A DNA stretch of 6,072 nt from Burkholderiales bacterium (GTDB lineage: Bacteria > Pseudomonadota > Gammaproteobacteria > Burkholderiales > Casimicrobiaceae): positions 1 through 6,072 of the forward strand of contig JAITBX010000107.1 in the NCBI GenBank assembly GCA_031283405.1, given 5' to 3'. The notes beneath the pieces are model-generated. The model ran no database searches. It had not been told where the DNA came from and saw nothing but the letters and a program-made list of their open reading frames with translations. Numbering within the stretch: the stretch's first letter is position 1; every line of letters starts with the position of its first letter. Below, one piece after another: positions 4,665 through 6,072 of the stretch. The translations under genes and the position numbers were made by a program.

Positions 4665-5459
4665 ATGAAAGCGTATCTCGATGTGTTGCGCCGCGTGCGC
4701 GAAACCGGAACTCCCAAAGACGATCGCACCGGCACCGGCACGGTATCGCTGTTCGGTCGGCAGATGCGCTTCGATCTGTCCGACGGTTTTCCGCTGGTAA
4801 CCACGAAAAAAGTTCACCTGAAATCGATCATCTACGAACTGCTGTGGTTTTTGCGCGGCGAACACAATGTGCGCTGGTTGCAGCAGCACGGCGTCACCAT
4901 CTGGGACGAATGGGCTGATGAAAACGGCGAACTCGGCCCGGTCTATGGCGCGCAATGGCGCGACTGGCAGACCGCCGACGGCCGACACATCGACCAGATG
5001 GCGCAACTGATCGACACGCTTCGCCAGAATCCCGATTCGCGGCGCTTGATCGTCTCGGCTTGGAACGTCGGCGAAATCGACGCCATGCGTCTGCCGCCCT
5101 GCCATGCGTTTTTTCAGTTTTATGTTGCGGCGGGCAAACTCTCCTGTCAGCTTTATCAGCGCAGCGCCGATTTGTTTCTGGGCGTGCCGTTCAACATCGC
5201 GTCTTACGCGCTGCTCACCCACATGGTGGCGCAGCAAACCGATCTTGCTGCCGGCGAATTCATCTGGACCGGCGGCGATTGTCACTTGTACCGCAACCAC
5301 TTCGCGCAGGCCGACGAGCAACTGGCGCGCGCGCCGTTTCCGTTGCCGACGCTCGAAATCAAGCGCCGTCCGCCGACCTTGTTCGATTACACATTTGAAG
5401 ATTTCGAGATCGTCAATTACCAAAGCCACCCGCCGATCAAAGCGCCGGTGGCGGTGTAG
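4665..5459 (+). CDS. thyA: thymidylate synthase
   Basis: ThyA converts dUMP to dTMP using 5,10-methylenetetrahydrofolate as carbon donor and reductant, the only de novo thymidylate route where the flavin enzyme ThyX is absent. The cytosolic enzyme works as a homodimer. The protein has 264 residues, the same length as E. coli ThyA, and its key residues fall at the E. coli positions: R21 in DDRTGTGT, the partner-subunit arginines R126/R127 (DSRRLIVSAWN), catalytic C146 (LPPCHAFFQFY), R166 and D169 (QRSADLFLG), N177 (PFNIASYALL), and H207 and Y209 (GGDCHLYRNH). The hydrophobic C-terminal tail KAPVAV closes the active site. ATG 4665 follows GGAG at 4656-4659, so the start is secure. No dihydrofolate reductase gene is visible beside it; its usual partner in some genomes may lie elsewhere. 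A long antisense frame across the gene is a composition artefact. Nothing looks truncated or transferred. Confidence 0.98.
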   Translation: MKAYLDVLRRVRETGTPKDDRTGTGTVSLFGRQMRFDLSDGFPLVTTKKVHLKSIIYELLWFLRGEHNVRWLQQHGVTIWDEWADENGELGPVYGAQWRDWQTADGRHIDQMAQLIDTLRQNPDSRRLIVSAWNVGEIDAMRLPPCHAFFQFYVAAGKLSCQLYQRSADLFLGVPFNIASYALLTHMVAQQTDLAAGEFIWTGGDCHLYRNHFAQADEQLARAPFPLPTLEIKRRPPTLFDYTFEDFEIVNYQSHPPIKAPVAV

Positions 5460-5587
5460 CGCGGCTTCGATTTGTCTGTATGCTCCCCCTCTCCCGCAAA
5501 GCCAGAGAGAAGATATGAACCCAAGAAACACGAAATTGCGCCGCACTTCCCGCGCTTTTCCCCTGCCATTTTCTATTCACAAATTGA

Positions 5588-5601
5588 TTGATTTAGATCA
5601 A
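5588..5601. promoter_or_regulatory. perfect FNR/ANR-type binding site
   Basis: TTGATTTAGATCAA matches the FNR consensus TTGAT-N4-ATCAA at every defined position. FNR-family proteins regulate genes in response to oxygen limitation; related CRP/FNR members such as ANR share the site. It lies about 133 bases before the ArsR-family start, in non-coding DNA. Regulation of that gene is inferred from position. Confidence 0.65.
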
Positions 5602-5616
5602 ACGATAACTTGCTTT

Positions 5617-5629
5617 TATATTAGATGAT
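5617..5629 (+). promoter_or_regulatory. candidate -10 elements downstream of the FNR-type site
   Basis: Two overlapping possibilities exist. GATGAT at 5624-5629 would place the FNR site at about -41.5, the classic activating position. TATATT at 5617-5622 is a better hexamer but would put the site at about -34.5, over the -35 region, which favours repression. The sequence alone does not decide. Confidence 0.35.
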
Positions 5630-5711
5630 ACAGTTGGTTAATTATTTATAAACAAAACATCAACGGGGGCGTCTTTACTTCCAAAATGTAGTAATATTCG
5701 TTTACGATCAA

Positions 5712-5729
5712 ATGAATTTTAGATGAATT
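5712..5729. repeat. short direct repeat just before the ArsR-family start
   Basis: ATGAATT occurs at 5712-5718 and 5723-5729, an 11-base period, ending four bases before the start codon. ArsR-family proteins often autoregulate by binding AT-rich sites overlapping their own promoter or start, so this is a possible operator. It could also be chance in AT-rich DNA. Confidence 0.25.
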
Positions 5730-5733
5730 ATTT

Positions 5734-6072
5734 ATGGAAACTTTGGTTCGCTCTTTTCCGGACGTCTCGACAGACGTATCAGACATTCTGCTCAATGAAT
5801 GTCCGGTAGCGCTTGACCAAAAAACTGGTCGCCCCGACACGAATTCCCCTGAACTCATCAAAGTTTTCAACGCTGTTGCGCGTTATTTTTCCCTGCTTTC
5901 CGATCCGACCCGGCTCAAGATTCTGCACTTTGCCTGCCGCGAACCGCGCTCGGTATCCGAGATCGTTCTGGCGACCCACGCAACCCAAACGAACGTTTCG
6001 CGCCATCTGGCGCTGCTTCATCAAGCGGGACTGATGCTGCGTCAGCGCAGCGGTAAACGTGTTCTCTACTGG
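5734..6072 (+). CDS. ArsR/SmtB-family transcriptional regulator (3'-truncated by the window)
   Basis: The frame opens at ATG 5734 and remains open to the right edge (113 codons visible). Residues about 49-113 are a typical ArsR winged-helix domain: ARYFSLLSDPTRLKILHFAC, then SVSEIVLATHATQTNVSRHLALLHQAGLM with recognition helix around TNVSRHLALL, and the wing RQRSGKRVLYW. The family comprises dimeric repressors that leave DNA upon binding metals or on thiol or sulfur-species oxidation. The classic ELCVCD metal motif is absent, so arsenic or cadmium sensing by that site is unlikely. Single cysteines at C23 and C68 could be redox-active, but this cannot be judged without the C-terminus. About 45 residues precede the domain, longer than usual; they are polar and contain C23. 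No good Shine-Dalgarno precedes ATG 5734, so a later start is possible, although no ATG lies between it and the domain. An FNR-type site upstream suggests oxygen-linked control. Confidence 0.85.
   Translation, partial: METLVRSFPDVSTDVSDILLNECPVALDQKTGRPDTNSPELIKVFNAVARYFSLLSDPTRLKILHFACREPRSVSEIVLATHATQTNVSRHLALLHQAGLMLRQRSGKRVLYW

Larger units (their letters stand above)
5460..5733. other. AT-rich intergenic region between thyA and the ArsR-family gene
   Basis: About 270 bases without a convincing gene. The first 100 bases are of ordinary composition with no clear thyA terminator. From about 5575 the sequence turns strongly AT-rich and contains an FNR-type palindrome, possible -10 elements and a short direct repeat before the next gene. 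A 37-codon frame from ATG 5515 to TAG 5628 has a weak purine-rich leader (GAGAGAAG), but it runs through the operator and has no recognisable product. Confidence 0.6.

Noticed and set aside
4593..5546. A 317-codon open frame on the minus strand across thyA
   Set aside because: It lies antisense to a complete thyA with all catalytic residues. Its sequence is Arg/His/Ala-rich and resembles no family, which is typical of antisense frames in GC-rich genes.
5515..5628. A 37-codon + strand frame after thyA with a weak purine-rich leader
   Set aside because: It runs through the FNR-type site and into AT-rich promoter DNA, and the product is a basic peptide with no recognisable features.
5663..5672. 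ACGGGGGCGT shared with the decayed terminator at 2054-2063
   Set aside because: It is a ten-base match without surrounding similarity or a hairpin at the second site, so most likely coincidental.

Overview
The window looks like part of a proteobacterial chromosome, most likely betaproteobacterial. That is a low-to-moderate confidence inference from a CpxRA/Spy-type envelope-stress system, an FNR-type operator and an E. coli-length ThyA; it rests on no marker gene. Coding regions are moderately GC-rich. The left edge, the cpxR-thyA gap and the thyA-arsR gap differ in texture: unknown genes, dispersed repeats and AT-rich DNA respectively.

Layout: (1) positions 2-991 hold a 5'-truncated gene with a GIY-YIG-like signature and a 195-residue protein I do not recognise. 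(2) Positions 1003-4290 form the core of the window. A promoter region carries an exact 11-bp tandem repeat that reads as a CpxR box on the opposite strand. It is followed by two paralogous exported LTxxQ (Spy/CpxP-family) proteins, then a CpxA-like sensor histidine kinase and a CpxR-like response regulator, all on the + strand. (3) Positions 4291-4664 are non-coding and packed with inverted and dispersed repeats. (4) thyA (4665-5459) is complete and has all the key catalytic residues. (5) Positions 5460-5733 become AT-rich and carry a perfect FNR/CRP-type palindrome. (6) An ArsR-family regulator starts at 5734 and runs off the right edge.

How the genes may work together (inference): the kinase would sense envelope or metal stress through a periplasmic loop with an unusual Gly/Met-rich insert. 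It would phosphorylate the regulator, which would bind the repeats at 1003-1046 and raise expression of the two periplasmic chaperone-like proteins. A good terminator separates the first LTxxQ gene from the rest. The matching element after the second gene has decayed, so transcription could read through into the kinase and regulator, giving high output of the first protein and autoregulation of the system.

The most notable points are the phased operator array, the module and terminator duplication in the LTxxQ genes, the G-quadruplex-like low-complexity tract inside the kinase gene, and the FNR-type site upstream of the ArsR gene. I see no CRISPR array, tRNA, rRNA, transposase or integrase. 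The individual parts belong to known families; what may be new is their arrangement.
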